Origin: Diphasiastrum complanatum
Taxonomy: Eukaryota > Streptophyta > Lycopodiopsida > Lycopodiales > Lycopodiaceae
DNA: 64,000 nt
NCBI GenBank assembly: GCA_029204225.1
Contig: CM055107.1
Span: 25,436,391 to 25,500,390 of the forward strand
Direction: 5' to 3'
How positions within the stretch are numbered: position 1 is the stretch's first letter; each line of letters begins with the position of its first letter. The position numbers and the translations under genes are program-made. Positions 1-11,517 of this stretch are shown one piece after another. The notes beneath the pieces were generated by a model. It saw only the letters and a list, made by a program, of their open reading frames with translations. It searched no databases and was not told the DNA's origin.

Positions 1-1285
1 GTAGGGCACACAGGGGGGGCCAGTGGCATACCTACCTATGTCGACATGATAGAGGAGGCTCTTGATAGAGGGCAGAGTGGTTTAGATGTCGGTCCCAAGG
101 ATGTTTGGATGCATGCACACAGAGTCATGGTTGTTACTACGACAGCACACCATAGGAGGCACCAGATGACTTTGATTGCACAGATTGAGAGGCCATGCAG
201 GGTCTACAGGGTGCACATGATGAGGCACAGGATGATTCAGAGGTTGGTGCATAGGATGATTTAGTAAATGGTGCACAGGATGAGGCCCAGAGCCCAGAGC
301 ATTTGTATTTAGATGCCTAGTTGGACGATCTGATTGCCACATTTGATTCAGAGGCCCAGCAGATGCCGAGTGTCATGTCATCCCCTTCATCTCTTGCCAG
401 CATGCCATACACAGAGTCCCAGCCAGAGCAGTCGCACGAGGTGCCCACAGTTCCTCCAGCTCATAAAAGGGTATGTGCGCCGCACAACCCCTCCAGTGCC
501 ACCGATGCCATTCAGGCCTGCAGCCCCTCCATCGTCGTCCACTTCTGCAGCACCAGGTCTCCATGGCAGGCCACCATCAGTGCCCAGGTTTTCTCTCGCA
601 GCGCCCACATCTACAGTGGCTCCTCCAGCTGCTCCTCCAGTGGCAGCACCCACTCCACGTCCTCCTCCTTTGGCAGCACCCACTCCACTGGCTCCCCCTT
701 TGAAAGCACCCAAGATGTACCAAGTACCGGCCACCGTAGCGCCCCTTTCAGTACATATCGCCATTGTACTTGCCTCCTTTACAACCAGTCCCTCCACTAG
801 CAGCAGCCCCATGGGCACACACTCCAGGAGCTCATCATCCTCGCTCAGCTGCACAGGGAGTTCTCTCTTTTGCTTCCCTATACCAACCGGCCTCAGCTTG
901 GGCCCAGCCTAGCCAGCCAAGTGATTTGCATGGGGGTGATGAGGCATTGACAGCTCCTCTTGTCCGCAAGAGACCAGGAAGGCCCAAGGGTGCACCGAAC
1001 AAATAAGGCAAGGCACAAAAACTGCCAGGGAGGAGAGGACAACCACGTAGGGCTCCAGGTACAGCTAGAGGTGTAGCATTACAGCAAGTTGGAGCAGGTG
1101 TTGTTGGTTTGGCTTGCTTGGGGGCTGATGCGGAGGCAAATTGGGATGATGCTAGTGGCGAGTCTTCCTCTTCTGATACACAGCCCATGCCAGCTCTAGA
1201 CAGGCACAAATATCGGCTGCGAGAGTCAGCTCGAGGCCCTGAGTTGTCTCTAGAGCATTCGTCTGAGTCAGAGCCAGAGCATTGA
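1..1285 (+). pseudogene. Decayed transposon-like protein tail with AT-hooks
   Basis: This stretch is GC-richer than most of the window and reads as broken coding sequence on the plus strand. A Pro/Ala/Ser-rich segment lies at about 334-912. It is followed in another frame by an AT-hook, RKRPGRPKGAPNK, ending in a stop at 1004-1006. The same frame stays open after that stop until a TGA at 1285 and holds a second basic motif (PGRRGQPR) and a Ser/Glu-rich acidic tail. AT-hooks beside low-complexity and acidic tails are common in proteins encoded by plant DNA transposons, but I see no catalytic domain and do not assign a superfamily. The upstream part (46-264) begins at the window edge. The stop between the two basic motifs and the frame changes make it a pseudogene. 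Confidence 0.4.
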
Positions 1286-1993
1286 TTGTGGCTCTATTGT
1301 TTTATTTTTAGCAGTTTCATATCATGTTCCATGTTTGGCGACCAGATGGTCGAACACTGTATTCATACCATTTTCCATATTATATTCAGTGTTGGACGTA
1401 TTCTATTCACTACACAATGTGTATTTGTCAATTTGTAATTGTGATGTTCTACTTGCAGTTTTACTTCAAATGGTGTGTGCGTGTTTTCAATTAGTTCTCA
1501 CTACAGGGATTAAGAGCATATGCAGAACACAGAAATACAACCCCCATGATAGCATTTCATAAACACATACATCAGATTGCAATACACAAGGCACGCATTG
1601 CACAAAAAACACACCGTACATTAATTCATCAGATGTATCAAAATAACAATACGTATTCCCACCACATACGGCTGGGGTTGTTCTTTACACTATGCTAGAC
1701 ACTAAATGCTGCCTCATCTACTGATGAACATTACATAACAACTGTAGCGCAGGCATCCCAAAGGGAGCCGGGAACCATGACTTAGCTTCCCAGCCTTCAA
1801 CTATTGCCATCCAAACCCACTTGACATACAAGCAGCCAACTCGCCAACAACGATTAGACTTAACCAACTTGAAGTTCCGAAAACCAACATTGAGATCCAA
1901 CCTGGCGCCATGCCAGATCGGGGGTCCCGATATGGGTGACTTCCCTCCAAGCAAGCCGCCCGACATACATCAAACCTAACCAACTCGAAGCTT
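1286..1993. other. Non-coding, with diverged copies of the downstream LTR repeat units
   Basis: No gene is seen. From about 1740 the sequence contains diverged copies of units that recur in 1994-2300, such as the words AACCTGGCGCCA and CCAAGCAAGC followed by a TACATCA box. The left LTR copy therefore seems to be preceded by an internal tandem expansion with a period of roughly 100-165 bp. Confidence 0.5.
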
Positions 1994-2964
1994 CGTTACA
2001 AACGAGTAACATCCATTCCAAGCAAGCGGTCAGACTTACATCAGATTTAACCAACTGAAAGCTTCGTCAAGAGCGCTGGAAGCCAACCTGGCGCCACACC
2101 AGACTGGACAGCCATAAACAGGTAACTTCCACCCAAGCAAGCCATCCAACTCAGCCGACAGGTTAGAGCCCGTTCCCCAAGAGCTAAACCCATTCACGTT
2201 CATGCAAGGAACACTCAGAACCACAAGCCGTGACAGATATGGAGACAACCAGTTCCTAGACCAAATGGTCCCAACAGCATACCGCTGGCGCCACGGACCG
2301 AATGATCCCGACGGCATACCGCTGGCGTCTCGGGATACGACCCTAAGCTATGTGCCAAGTAAAAAATTTTGAAAGCGGCCTTACAACTAGCACTTTTACT
2401 GAACACTTAAACCCAGAAGGTAATCAGAGTCAGTTTGAGAAAAATCCCACTTTATTGATAAATCTGAGAAGGTTACATTTCAAGCGTGTGACCAACCCTA
2501 GTCTCCGGGGCGCTAGCATGCCAAGGCGAGAGCCATGACAACATTCCAGCAAGGGAGGCTGAGACTTGGTTGGAGCTCGTCCTGAGTCGCAACCCGCACT
2601 CCCCTATAGTATTGGTGTGATTCGGCACCCCCCCCCTCATACCAAGCACTCTACCCAAGCTGGTAAAGCACGTTTTTTCTCTCTCTAGAATTTTCTCTTT
2701 CTAGAAAGTCATTTTCTCTCTCTAGATTTTATTGATCCCCAGGCTTCCTTTAATCATGCCTAGATCGTGTGAGGTGATTGCACATCGATCTGAGCTCTCT
2801 GGACTCCACTAGAACCGATCAAAGATTTTCAGCCATAGGAACTTAGCGCCGGCTGGATTCTGGTCACAGTGGCGCCGAGAGCAGCAGGGGCGCTGCTGGC
2901 ACCCGGGACATAGTTGGCGCCAGAAGTAAAGCTTGTAAAGGTAGCTTTACAACATCCACCCCAC
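1994..2964 (-). repeat. 3' LTR of a non-autonomous LTR retrotransposon
   Basis: This ~970-bp segment is repeated in the same orientation at 5117-6119 with high identity. Differences are a C-run of different length and extra GGCGCC-containing units in the right copy. On the minus strand the repeat begins TGTTGTAAAGC and is immediately preceded by a purine tract (AAAGGTGGGGTGGA), the arrangement of a polypurine tract followed by a 3' LTR. The other boundary is less sharp because of internal tandem repeats. No coding potential is seen. Confidence 0.7.
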
Positions 2965-5116
2965 CTTTATAAAATCTGATGTCCTCATGAGATGTCAGAT
3001 TAAAGTAAAGGTGTCTCCCAATTAAAATAACTATACATTTAAGCTACTTGGCACAGTACTCAATTTACTGGCCACTTTTTATTAACATTGAAGCTGGCAC
3101 ACCACAAGTCGGAGGCTCAGCTCTTTACATAACTTGGAAAATATATCTGTGTCTGGGAAAAGCGTAGATTTTATATCGCTTTCGTAAAACCCAAAAACCT
3201 TATTAACTGGTGACAGAGGCCTTTTTTTGAAATGTTCGCCCCTGTCGCTTCTGACTTTCGACTTTGGAACTCCTTTGAGCTCCTGATTTGTCCTTGATGC
3301 ACTTTGTGTTGAGCTCCCTTGAGCTCCAGATTTGTTCAGTTCTACACAGGTATCAAGGCTCCCTGAGCCAAAGGATTTATCGTTTGATTGCCCACTTTAT
3401 GGTCCACTCCGTGCCTTGTTGCTTCTGCACTTGGATTTCTCTCCTTGTCCCAGCCTGATCTTGATACTTTTCCATCTTGGCACTTTAAGGTAGGCAAAGA
3501 TTGAGTACTCCGCAATGCACCTCTCACTTAGCTTGAAGTAGCTCTTTGAATCAGCCCAAATGTAACCATTGACCTCGTGGAAAGCCAAAGGGTCACACCA
3601 GTTTGATCCGCATCCAAACTATCTCTTCGCGTTTGTTTGATGCACCATGTCCGTCGCGCAAAACTTGACTTTCACAATTCCATCACTGGTCAGTTGCCTC
3701 ACAGTCAAAACAAGAAGTGTACATCGAGCTTGGCTTCAAGTAGCTCTCTTTGAATCAGACACATGCACCCAGAGTTTGCACTAGTCCGATCTCAACGCGA
3801 ACTGTCCCTTAGCGTCCGTTCGAAATACCAAGTCTCTCATGCAAGACTCAACTTTCACAGTTCCTTCATTGATCAGCTGCCTTACACGTAACACAAGCCA
3901 GCGTACTCATATGTTTCCTCATCATTGCTGGTCCAGAGAAAGCCTATAACAAACTTTCCTTTCCACAACAGAACTTTGTCAACTTATTAGGTCCAAAGTT
4001 CGCCAGTCTCCTCGTGTGAGTATGGCTAGGTCACCTTGAATTTGCCCCCGTTTTGATCAACTTTCATTCAAAATTTGCCCCAAGAGAGAGAGGTGTGTGT
4101 GATAGTTCCCCTCCACTTATAAAATCAGCTGATCGGACTTAGAGTAGAGTTCTTCGGACAAAATGCCTTTCCAACACTTTGCTTCCCATCTGCTAAGATT
4201 ATGGCTCGATCCAACTTGTTGCCAATCTCTGAAGAGGATCCTAGTCTTTCCCCTTTGAGGAAAACCCAACTGATACTGGATATCACCCATGCTCAGTGAG
4301 TTTCAGTTCCGAAGGTGGCCGTCCCAAAATGAAGACCAACTGCTCCATAGAAGATCTCCCCTGAAATTGCCCTTTCCAACTTTTTGACTTTCTGCTTGCG
4401 TCTGGTGGGCGTTGTTGCAAATGAAACTAATCCAAGAAACAGGCTAGCCATCCATCCTTTGCAAACATTGAGTCATTTTGTTGCTGTTCACATGCGAGTA
4501 CTTGAAGTGCAAATCTGCCCCACAGATTCTGTAGTCCTCTTTGATTGATGGTATCAGCCTTCAAAAGAAAGGTTCCTTCTCGAGCCATCAGCTCCTTGTA
4601 CCACAAGCAATCATGCAAACCAGGCAAAGCACGAGTACTAAGACTCACCACGAATACATACAAGTAAGACACTCAGGCAAATTTACTAACAAGTAACAAA
4701 GACAAGGTCCCCCTTTGAGATGGTCCTGCCAACGGACCTTTGCCTGGCCGCGCCCATATAAATCGATCATAGAATCAGCCCACATAGGACACCCCTCCAA
4801 CCATCCGTGCTTTCACCGTTAAGCAGCACATTGCCTCAGTAACGTCCCACCAGTTTTTGGTCGATAGCCCTTATAGCTAAACGATCGGCAGCTATCCCGC
4901 ACCGGCAGCTAACCACCCGTGCTTTACACCCAAATTCGAGCAGCATCTCTGTATCAATGGTTAACCCGTACAGTTCGAATATGTCACCCCGCACCCCACA
5001 AGGTACAGACCGTGCTTTCACCTACCTAGGCAGCACTTTGCCTCATCCGTCCTACGTGCAGACAGCGCCAGGCCCGAACCGCGAGAATTGACCGTGCTTA
5101 CACCTCGAGGGTAGCA
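2965..5116 (-). mobile_element. Non-coding interior of the LTR element (LARD/TRIM-like)
   Basis: About 2.15 kb lies between the two direct repeats. I find no gag, protease, reverse transcriptase or integrase motif and no long open frame. The minus-strand start of the polypurine tract is at its left end. From 4735 to 5110 a loose repeat built around CCGTGCTTTCACC and GGCAGCAC occurs three times. Two long repeats with a gene-less interior fit a non-autonomous element mobilised in trans. The primer site next to the right repeat was not recognised. Confidence 0.55.
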
Positions 5117-6119
5117 CGTTACAAACGAGTAACATCCATTCCAAGCAAGCGGTCAGACTTACATCAGACTTAACCAACTGAAAGCTTTGTCACGAGCGCT
5201 GGAAGCCAACCTGGCGCCACGCCAGACTGGACAGCCATAAATAGGTAACTTCCACCCAAGCAAGCCATCCAACTCAACCGACAGGTTAGAGCCCGTTCCC
5301 CAAGAGCTAAACCCATTCACGTTCATGCAAGGAACACTCAGAACCACAAGCCGCGACAGATATGGAGACAACCAGTTCCTGGACCAAATGGTCCCGACAG
5401 CATACCGCTGGCGCCACGGACCGAATGGTCCCGACGGCATACCGTTGGCGTCCCGGAATACGACCCTCAGCTATGTGCCAAGTTAAAAATTTTGAAAGCG
5501 GCCTTACAACTGGCGCTTTTACCGAACACTTAAACCCAGAAGGTAATCAGAGTCAGTTTGAGAAAAATCCCACTTTATTGATAAATCTGAGAAGGTTACA
5601 TCTCAAGTGTGTGACCGAACCTAGTCTCCGGGGCGCTAGCATGCCAAGGCGAGAGCCATGACAACATTCCAGCAAGGGAGGCTGAGACTTGGTTGGAGCT
5701 CGCCTTGAGTCGCAACCCGCACTCCCCTATAGTATTGGTGTGATTCGGCACCCCCCCCCCCCCCTCTCATACCAAGCACTCTACCCAAGCTGGTAAAGCA
5801 CATTTTTCTCTCTCTAGAATTTTCTCTTTCTAGAAAGTCATTTTCTCTCTCTAGATTTTATTGATCCCCAAGCTTCCTTTAATCATGCCTAGATCGTGTG
5901 AGGTGATTACACATCGATCTGAGCTCTCTGGACTCCACTAGAACCGATCAAAGATTTTCAGCCATAGGAACTTAGCGCCAGCTGGATTCTGGTCACAGTG
6001 GCGCCGGGAGCAGCGCCGGCGCTGTTGGCGCCTGGAGCAGCAGGGGCGCTGCTGGCGCCGGGGACATAGCTGGTGCCGATGGCGCCGGAAGTAAAGCTTG
6101 TAAAGGTAGCTTTACAACA
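5117..6119 (-). repeat. 5' LTR of the same non-autonomous element
   Basis: This is a direct copy of 1994-2964. It carries a longer C-run (5751-5764, 14 C against 9) and an expanded block of GGCGCC palindromes near 5990-6090. Its minus-strand start is again TGTTGTAAAGC. Visible divergence between the two copies shows that the insertion is not very recent. Confidence 0.7.
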
Positions 6120-6166
6120 ACAACAATCAGCCACATACGGCTAGACCCCGTCTATGCTAAACATTC

Positions 6167-6532
6167 CTATGGATCCTCCACAGACTCCTCGCCCTCGTCA
6201 GGAGCATTGTTATGTCGCTCTCGCTCTGCCTCCCGGTTAGCCTGAGCTGCCTCCTGGTCAGCCCGACGGCAGGCAGCCCTTTCCTTGACCATGATGAGCT
6301 GCCATCGTGTGAAGTTCATTCCGATCTGCTCATCCAAATCTAGCTCGACAGCGGGAGCAGGGGCCACAGCGGGGGCGGGGATCTGCAGCTCTGGGTGTCT
6401 CTCCCGAGTTTGTCGCAGCATCTCTGCAATGTCTGACTCTTGCTTTCGATGCCTTTCGTTGTGCCTTCGGACATCTTCCTCGAGCTTCCTCCTGGCTTCG
6501 CCCTCAGGCCTTGGTGGTATGCGCTCTGCCAT
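6167..6532 (-). CDS. Uncharacterised 121-residue charged protein
   Basis: An uninterrupted frame runs from ATG at 6532 to a stop at 6167. The product is rich in Arg, Glu and Ala. Its first half is strongly charged and probably helical (heptad-like, around residues 10-50). It has a short Ala/Pro hinge with a repeated PAPAV-type motif near residues 50-62, a QIGMNFTRWQ segment near 70-78, and an Arg/Glu-rich tail ending in an acidic stretch. I do not recognise the family. The sequence just beyond its stop (CCACATACGGCTAG near 6131) resembles the sequence following the AT-hook remnant (near 1662), which hints that both come from related mobile elements. It may be a transposon accessory frame or a piece of one exon. 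Confidence 0.35.
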   Translation of the reverse strand: MAERIPPRPEGEARRKLEEDVRRHNERHRKQESDIAEMLRQTRERHPELQIPAPAVAPAPAVELDLDEQIGMNFTRWQLIMVKERAACRRADQEAAQANREAERERHNNAPDEGEESVEDP

Positions 6533-6540
6533 CTCACGAC

Positions 6541-6640
6541 ACCTTGTTTCTCGAACTGGCTCTCACAATGCCTCTCACAATATTTCTCACAATGCCTCTC
6601 ACAGCCTCTCACTGGCTCTCACAGCCTCGTGAATGCCTAT
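6541..6640. repeat. Short tandem repeat, CTCACAATGCCT-type
   Basis: CTCTCACAATGCCT and close variants (TTCTCACAATATT, CTCACAGCCT, CTGGCTCTCACA) recur about seven times. They lie directly upstream of the minus-strand 121-residue frame. Confidence 0.6.
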
Positions 6641-6654
6641 TTAACCCCACAGCC

Positions 6655-7022
6655 TGTTCCCCCATGTGCAGTTGTTGATGATCCCTCCATGTGCCCTTGT
6701 ACTTGTCCCCATTAATTCTGATGTGCTACTGTACCTGCTCCATGTACCTGTATCACATGCTACACTCCGATTGGGTCCGTGTTCTGCTCCCCCACAGTGC
6801 CCATGTGACGGCGTACCTGTCCGGATTTGTCCCATGTGCCTCTGTACCTGCCCCCATGTGATGCTCCCCCCCTGTGTTGGTCTCCCATTGGCCCCATGGT
6901 CTGCTCACCCACAGTGCCCATGTGCCTCTGTACTTGCCCCCATGTGATGTTACCCCCTTGTGTTGGTCTCCCATTGGCCCCTCGATCTGCTCACCCGTAG
7001 TGCCCATGTGCCACTGCACCAG
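6655..7022. repeat. Degenerate ~86-bp minisatellite
   Basis: Three to four diverged tandem units contain the words CCCATGTGCCTCTGTAC, CCCCCATGTGATG and GTGTTGGTCTCCCATTGG. The clearest pair is offset by 86 bp (starts near 6874 and 6960). The apparent open frames on both strands result from the repeat. Confidence 0.65.
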
Positions 7023-7029
7023 TCCCTTG

Positions 7030-7255
7030 CATCATGTATTGTACCCTCTTTTTTTACACCCAAAACCCCTTTTTTTTGTTTTTTTTTGGTAGTTAATATG
7101 CAAAAAAAAAATTATTAAAAATATTTAAAAAAAATTTATTAAAAATGGTACCGTCCTGGTACCGCGGGTCTGAGGGCGGTACCATATCGGCAGTACCACT
7201 GATATGGTACCGGCGGTACCATACCAGTGGTACCACGGGGTACTATGATACAACC
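7030..7255. mobile_element. GGTACC-rich MITE-like segment
   Basis: Six GGTACC palindromes fall within 7147-7245, separated by short GC-rich spacers. They are preceded by an A/T-rich tract. The outer ends (ATCATGTATTGTACCC on the left, GGGGTACTATGATAC on the right) form an imperfect inverted repeat. This architecture suits a short inverted-repeat element, but no clear target duplication was seen. Confidence 0.4.
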
Positions 7256-7657
7256 CAATGTCTTATTGAATCATTATATCTGATATTTTGATTTGCAACC
7301 AATGCAGATCTGCATTGAGAGAAAACAAATTAGAAAACAAACTTGCATAAGCATATTCAATTAAGCATCTGATATAAATTACAAAATACCTACTTGAATG
7401 TATGAATCCTTCTGTTTTGGTAACCTCCTCTTGAAAGATTATGAGTATCCTTGCAGTATTGTCGCTTTCGTTTTTTGCTATTAGCTTTCTTATTTGATAT
7501 TTCCACATCTTTTAGTAATTGTTGAAGGGTTTGCGGATCCCAAGGCAACCCTAACCCTAGTTAATAAGTGAGAGAGATTTGGCACCCTGCGTGTGTAAGT
7601 CCAACCCGATGATCACATAGTTATTTGATTGATTAGTTACAAGTCAATAAAAGGACC

Positions 7658-8286
7658 CCAATTTCTAGGTGCTAGACAGAATTTGCACTAAATTTTTCAA
7701 AGCAAAAGTGGATGAAGTAAATCTGAGTTCACACGTGTGAAATAGCTTAAAAAAATTAGATTTATCATTTAGAAAGTTTCATCCATTCATAGGATCATAG
7801 ATCCAAACAATTCTTCTTGGATTGAAGAAAATTGAAAAATAGTCAAAATTTGTTATTTTTGACTCCTACAATAAAGGATCTTAGATAGTACAGCCTTCAA
7901 GCATGTAAAACTCTGTTTTTCTTCTTCAACATGCCTCACTTGAATGTCAAGAACTCTCCTTAGGATCCACAAATCCTCTTGAGGTCACTTGCTCACAAAC
8001 TAGCCTTGATTAGCTTTCTATTCATATGCTACATGGATGGAAGAGATGAGAAGTAACATAGCCCCCACTCTATCTCGATTAGAGGCCTCACACGTGCTGC
8101 TACAGTAGGCCGTACAGCTCTGAAATCAGAGAAAAAGATATGTTAATAAGTGATGATAAGAGTGGATCTAGTTATCTCAAAATCGAGTGCTAGTAAGAGG
8201 CAAAATTTCATCAACAATGATGAGAAGTCATTCCATTTGATAAAGCAATGATTACATGTGTATTCTCCTATCAAGCTCTGATACCA
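7658..8286 (-). mobile_element. Truncated copia interior with tRNA-Met primer site
   Basis: GCTCTGATACCA at 8275-8286 is the complement of the TGGTATCAGAGC primer-binding site used by copia elements. It abuts the LTR that begins at 8287, so transcription runs leftward. The remaining 617 bp have no recognisable gag or pol. A TTCACACGTGTGAA palindrome occurs at about 7731 and again inside the LTR at about 8298. Confidence 0.6.
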
Positions 8287-8822
8287 TGAGAACTTTTTCA
8301 CACGTGTGAACCAGTTGCAAGTACAAGGATCAAGGAAATGAATGTTTGCACACTAAACTAGCTTCTATTCCAAAAACAAAGAGATGGAAAACATTGGCAA
8401 GCTAGTTAGCAAGAAGGCAAGAGCATTCATCACAATCTAAATATCATTACACCTCCAATGGATCAAATGGAAGCTTTACTTGAAGAAGTGTATTCTTGAG
8501 GTACAAAGCCACCTTATTTATAATACAAGAGGCCTTCTAGAACTCGTGGAGAGAGAAAGCAACCTAGATGCCACATTACCTCTACCTCTCTACTAGATGA
8601 CAAAAAGAGAAATGGATAAGACTTGAGAATCTCTCTTTTTGAGAATCCTTGACCTACAAGAGTAGCCTCACATGCTTCTCGATAGGTTCTAGACCTACAC
8701 ATCACTATGGAGACTAAAAATCTACCTTGACTCAACTTGGAAAGTTACTAGACTAGTCTACCTCAAGTTTGGACAAACCCCAAAACTTGAATCTCTAGGT
8801 TTAATATTATTTTAATGTTACA
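8287..8822 (-). repeat. Copia 5' LTR nested in the Tat LTR
   Basis: The 536-bp segment starts TGAGAAC and ends AATGTTACA on the plus strand (TG...CA on both strands). It sits exactly next to the tRNA-Met primer site. It is gene-free and lies inside the older Tat LTR. Confidence 0.6.
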
Positions 8823-9249
8823 ATATTTTCACACCCGCTTTTTTTTTTAATTTGAATAATTAGAGAGGCAGAAATGGACCGATAGAATTCAGAGGCCAGG
8901 GTCCTCCTCTCTACTATAAAAAGAGACCAACTCGAGTTGCTCCTCATGTTCATTTTCTCATTTCAATAAAGTTGATTGGTTCTCTTCAGACATGGATTGA
9001 TGAATGTGCTTGCTCTTCTTCTTTCCTCGGTTTGCTAATTGTTGGATCTGATTAATGGATGTTAGAGTTAGATGTGAATCCTCCATTCATGATTGAAATC
9101 TGAACTACAGCATTGCTCTCATGGGAACAAACCTACGCGTGACAACTAACTTCGTCTCTTTGATGGTAGATTGACTAGATCTTGGATTTCAGGTTAGGCA
9201 AGGAAAGAAACCCACTACAATAACTTTAAATTCTCAGAATGAATAGAAT

Positions 9250-10440
9250 GCAATATTACCTGCATTTGTTCATATTCAATTCTAATGTCTAAAATATCTT
9301 TTTTTAATGACTCATATTTTGTTCAAAGTTCTAAATTTTCTTGCTGCAACTTTTGTACAAAACTGTCTCTCTTGATTGTAGGAGGACATAGATCTGATGT
9401 GACTCTCCAAAAACTAAATCCTCTACATTAAAAATGTATTTGCATAAGTTTTCAATCTTTCACAATATCCCAATAAACCATTATGCCCATTGTAGATCGA
9501 AACAACTAGCTGAGTTATTGAGGAGAAGACATGATGTTTTAGGGTAATAGGATCTTCAGGATACAAAGACCCATTTGTCCACAAATCCAAATTCTTCTTT
9601 CCTTCAATCCTATAACGTAGGCGATTTTTAGCAGATATTGATGATCCTTTGACTCCTCTTTTCTGTAAAGGTGCCAAGTCAATAGGAATGTCCAAATGAA
9701 GATGATACAAAGTCGTCATTATACAAAGTACAAAATCAGTGGCAAGCTTCAAAGTACTGAAAATATAAATACTATGAAATATTTGAATGCAAATACATTC
9801 TTACCTGATGCAAGATAACCCATTTCTGATGAAAGCTCCTGTAATGGTGACCCCTTCCATATTCAAATATGGATATGGCGCTAATATTTTAATTTCCACC
9901 ACAAGATGCACTCATATTTTGATTTCATGAGGGAATACACATTCAAAGTCATATCTATAAATTTTTTGCTAAACAAAATGGAAGACATCCAATTTCAGAT
10001 GAGAGCTTCGGTAATGGTGATCCCCTCCTTATTCAAATATGGCGATGGTGCTCATATTTTGATTTTCACATCAAGATGGAGCTCATAATTTGATTATACA
10101 TTCAAAATCATATTTGTTAAACTGTGGTTGAACAACATGCAACCATAACAATAGTTGTTTTTCTTAACCATAAATGTAGAGACTCGCCATTGGGTAGTTG
10201 AATAGCCACTATACCGATCCCATGAATCTTACAAATTTTTCAATTGGCATGCGACACAATGTTCCCACTATCAAGAGGTAATAATTTCATAAACCAATCC
10301 CCATTCTCTATCATATACTTTGTAGATCAGAATCAATATACCATGACTGATCTTCATGGTGATGAAAGGGCCCAATAATAAATGTTGATTGCTCACCAAC
10401 ACTTTCTTCAATGAAATTTTTGTTGGAATTTGATGTTTCA
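9250..10440 (-). pseudogene. Decayed multi-segment coding remnant, family uncertain
   Basis: On the minus strand several coding-like blocks follow in order. At 10440-10130 there is a frame-shifted block with SWYIDS and GIGIVAIQLPNGE, reminiscent of a retroelement protease. A block with APYPYL, EGVTITGAFI occurs twice (about 10110-9990 with stops, and 9900-9806 open). An open 109-codon stretch lies at 9752-9423. A coiled-coil-like stretch (FVQKLQQENLEL, then DILDIRIEYEQMQ) lies at about 9395-9258 with one stop. The 9806/9759 junction has GTAAGA and TTTTCAG splice-like words around a ~48-nt gap. I cannot name the family. A retroelement or an integrated plant pararetrovirus movement-protein-like region are possibilities, both unproven. 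Confidence 0.35.
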
Positions 10441-10863
10441 AGCAGAAGAGTAGAGATGTCCTACTTTTACAGATTCCTGATGTACCTAGATAGAGTAGAG
10501 CTCTTAACTATAGCTACTACTGCTAATTAAGATCTTTCCTCTTCTAAGGTGCAATGATCAGTTCCTGATCTTTTGCTAATTTGATTATGATAACCTTTTG
10601 TGCAGAATAACAAATAGAACAAATAACAGATGATCTTAGAGGAACATTTGATAGGTGTAATGCATTCATAGTTATGTGTCATAGACAACAGATAAAGAAA
10701 ATCTGTTTAATCACAATGATTCCTAGAGCGCTGCTTGGCATACCACACAACGCGTTATCGCAAGAGAAACTCGGATAGAATAGATGAGGAATGCTTACTA
10801 CCAAATACTTCTATCTATATTTCTCTATGTCTAATCTTAGAGGTGTGGGTGATTTAGCTCGTC

Positions 10864-11103
10864 TCACTTACTAGTGAATGGTTTTTCATCCTCACATTCA
10901 GAGTCCAATGATTCAGACTTCTTGGTTACTACCATGGCAATTAAATTTATTGTACAAGTTTGCTTCTCTTGGGCTATCTCATCATAATCTTTTCCATTAT
11001 GCATTCTTTGGTATGCACAACATGGTACTATGTGATGTTGTATTTCGATAAGCAGGCAAGGTTGCTCCACATGACCTGGATTTCGATATGATGTATGGCC
11101 CAT
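10864..11103 (-). other. Possible exon or remnant, 79 codons, unknown
   Basis: An open frame ends in an acidic SECEDEKPFT segment immediately followed by a strong donor-like GTAAGTGAG (read leftward from about 10875). It is Cys/His-containing but I recognise no domain. It lies upstream, in the same direction, of the decayed blocks at 9.2-10.4 kb and could belong with them. Confidence 0.2.
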
Positions 11104-11517
11104 TTACATAGTTCAAGATTTGTCGCTAGTTTTTTTTGCTTACAGGTGCAGAGGCTTCTGTTTTCCTTTGGGTTCTTTTCCCTATTAGTGTACCTGCAAA
11201 TGTGCAACTGTTTATTGTTCAAGGTAGTGCTGTCACAGATCCTTGATGACCACGCCTCCATCGATGCCTTTACTGGTTTTATATTTGTGGAGCTAGTTCC
11301 TAGTGGTTCTATGTGGAGTTACTGGCATTTTTGTTTTCCATTGAATGCATTTGAGCCATTTTTTGAGGATGCTGTTTTACATTCATGGGATTTATCGGTA
11401 CCTTGGAATCTCAATGGTGCAATAGGAATCCTGATTCTGTTGTTTTGTCATGCCTATGATAATCACCATGATCCCTTTCCTTGGCATTCTTGGATCATTT
11501 GCCTAGCTTTGGTTTAA

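Larger units (their letters stand above)
7520..9219 (+). mobile_element. Tat-type gypsy LTR, interrupted by a copia insertion
   Basis: The ends match, in opposite orientation, the LTR at 41381-42141: a start TGTTGAAGGGTTTGC and an end CCCACTACA. The flanking thirds align (7520-7657 and about 8831-9219), including the CCTCTCTACTATAAAAAG promoter-like box. The middle, about 7658-8830, is not part of that LTR and contains a copia LTR with its primer site. No primer site follows the right end, so this is a 3' or solo LTR. Confidence 0.7.

Noticed and set aside
334-912. 192-residue Pro/Ala-rich protein as an intact gene
   Set aside because: Low-complexity frame, no conserved domain, competing frames on both strands; treated as part of a decayed transposon segment.
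7540-7560. Telomere-like AACCCTAACCCTAG (also 42105 and 43490)
   Set aside because: Only two units, located at the same place inside homologous Tat LTRs, so it is LTR sequence.
11095-11517. 140-residue plus-strand frame as a membrane protein
   Set aside because: Hydrophobic composition comes from T-rich DNA; no domain, no codon or splice support.
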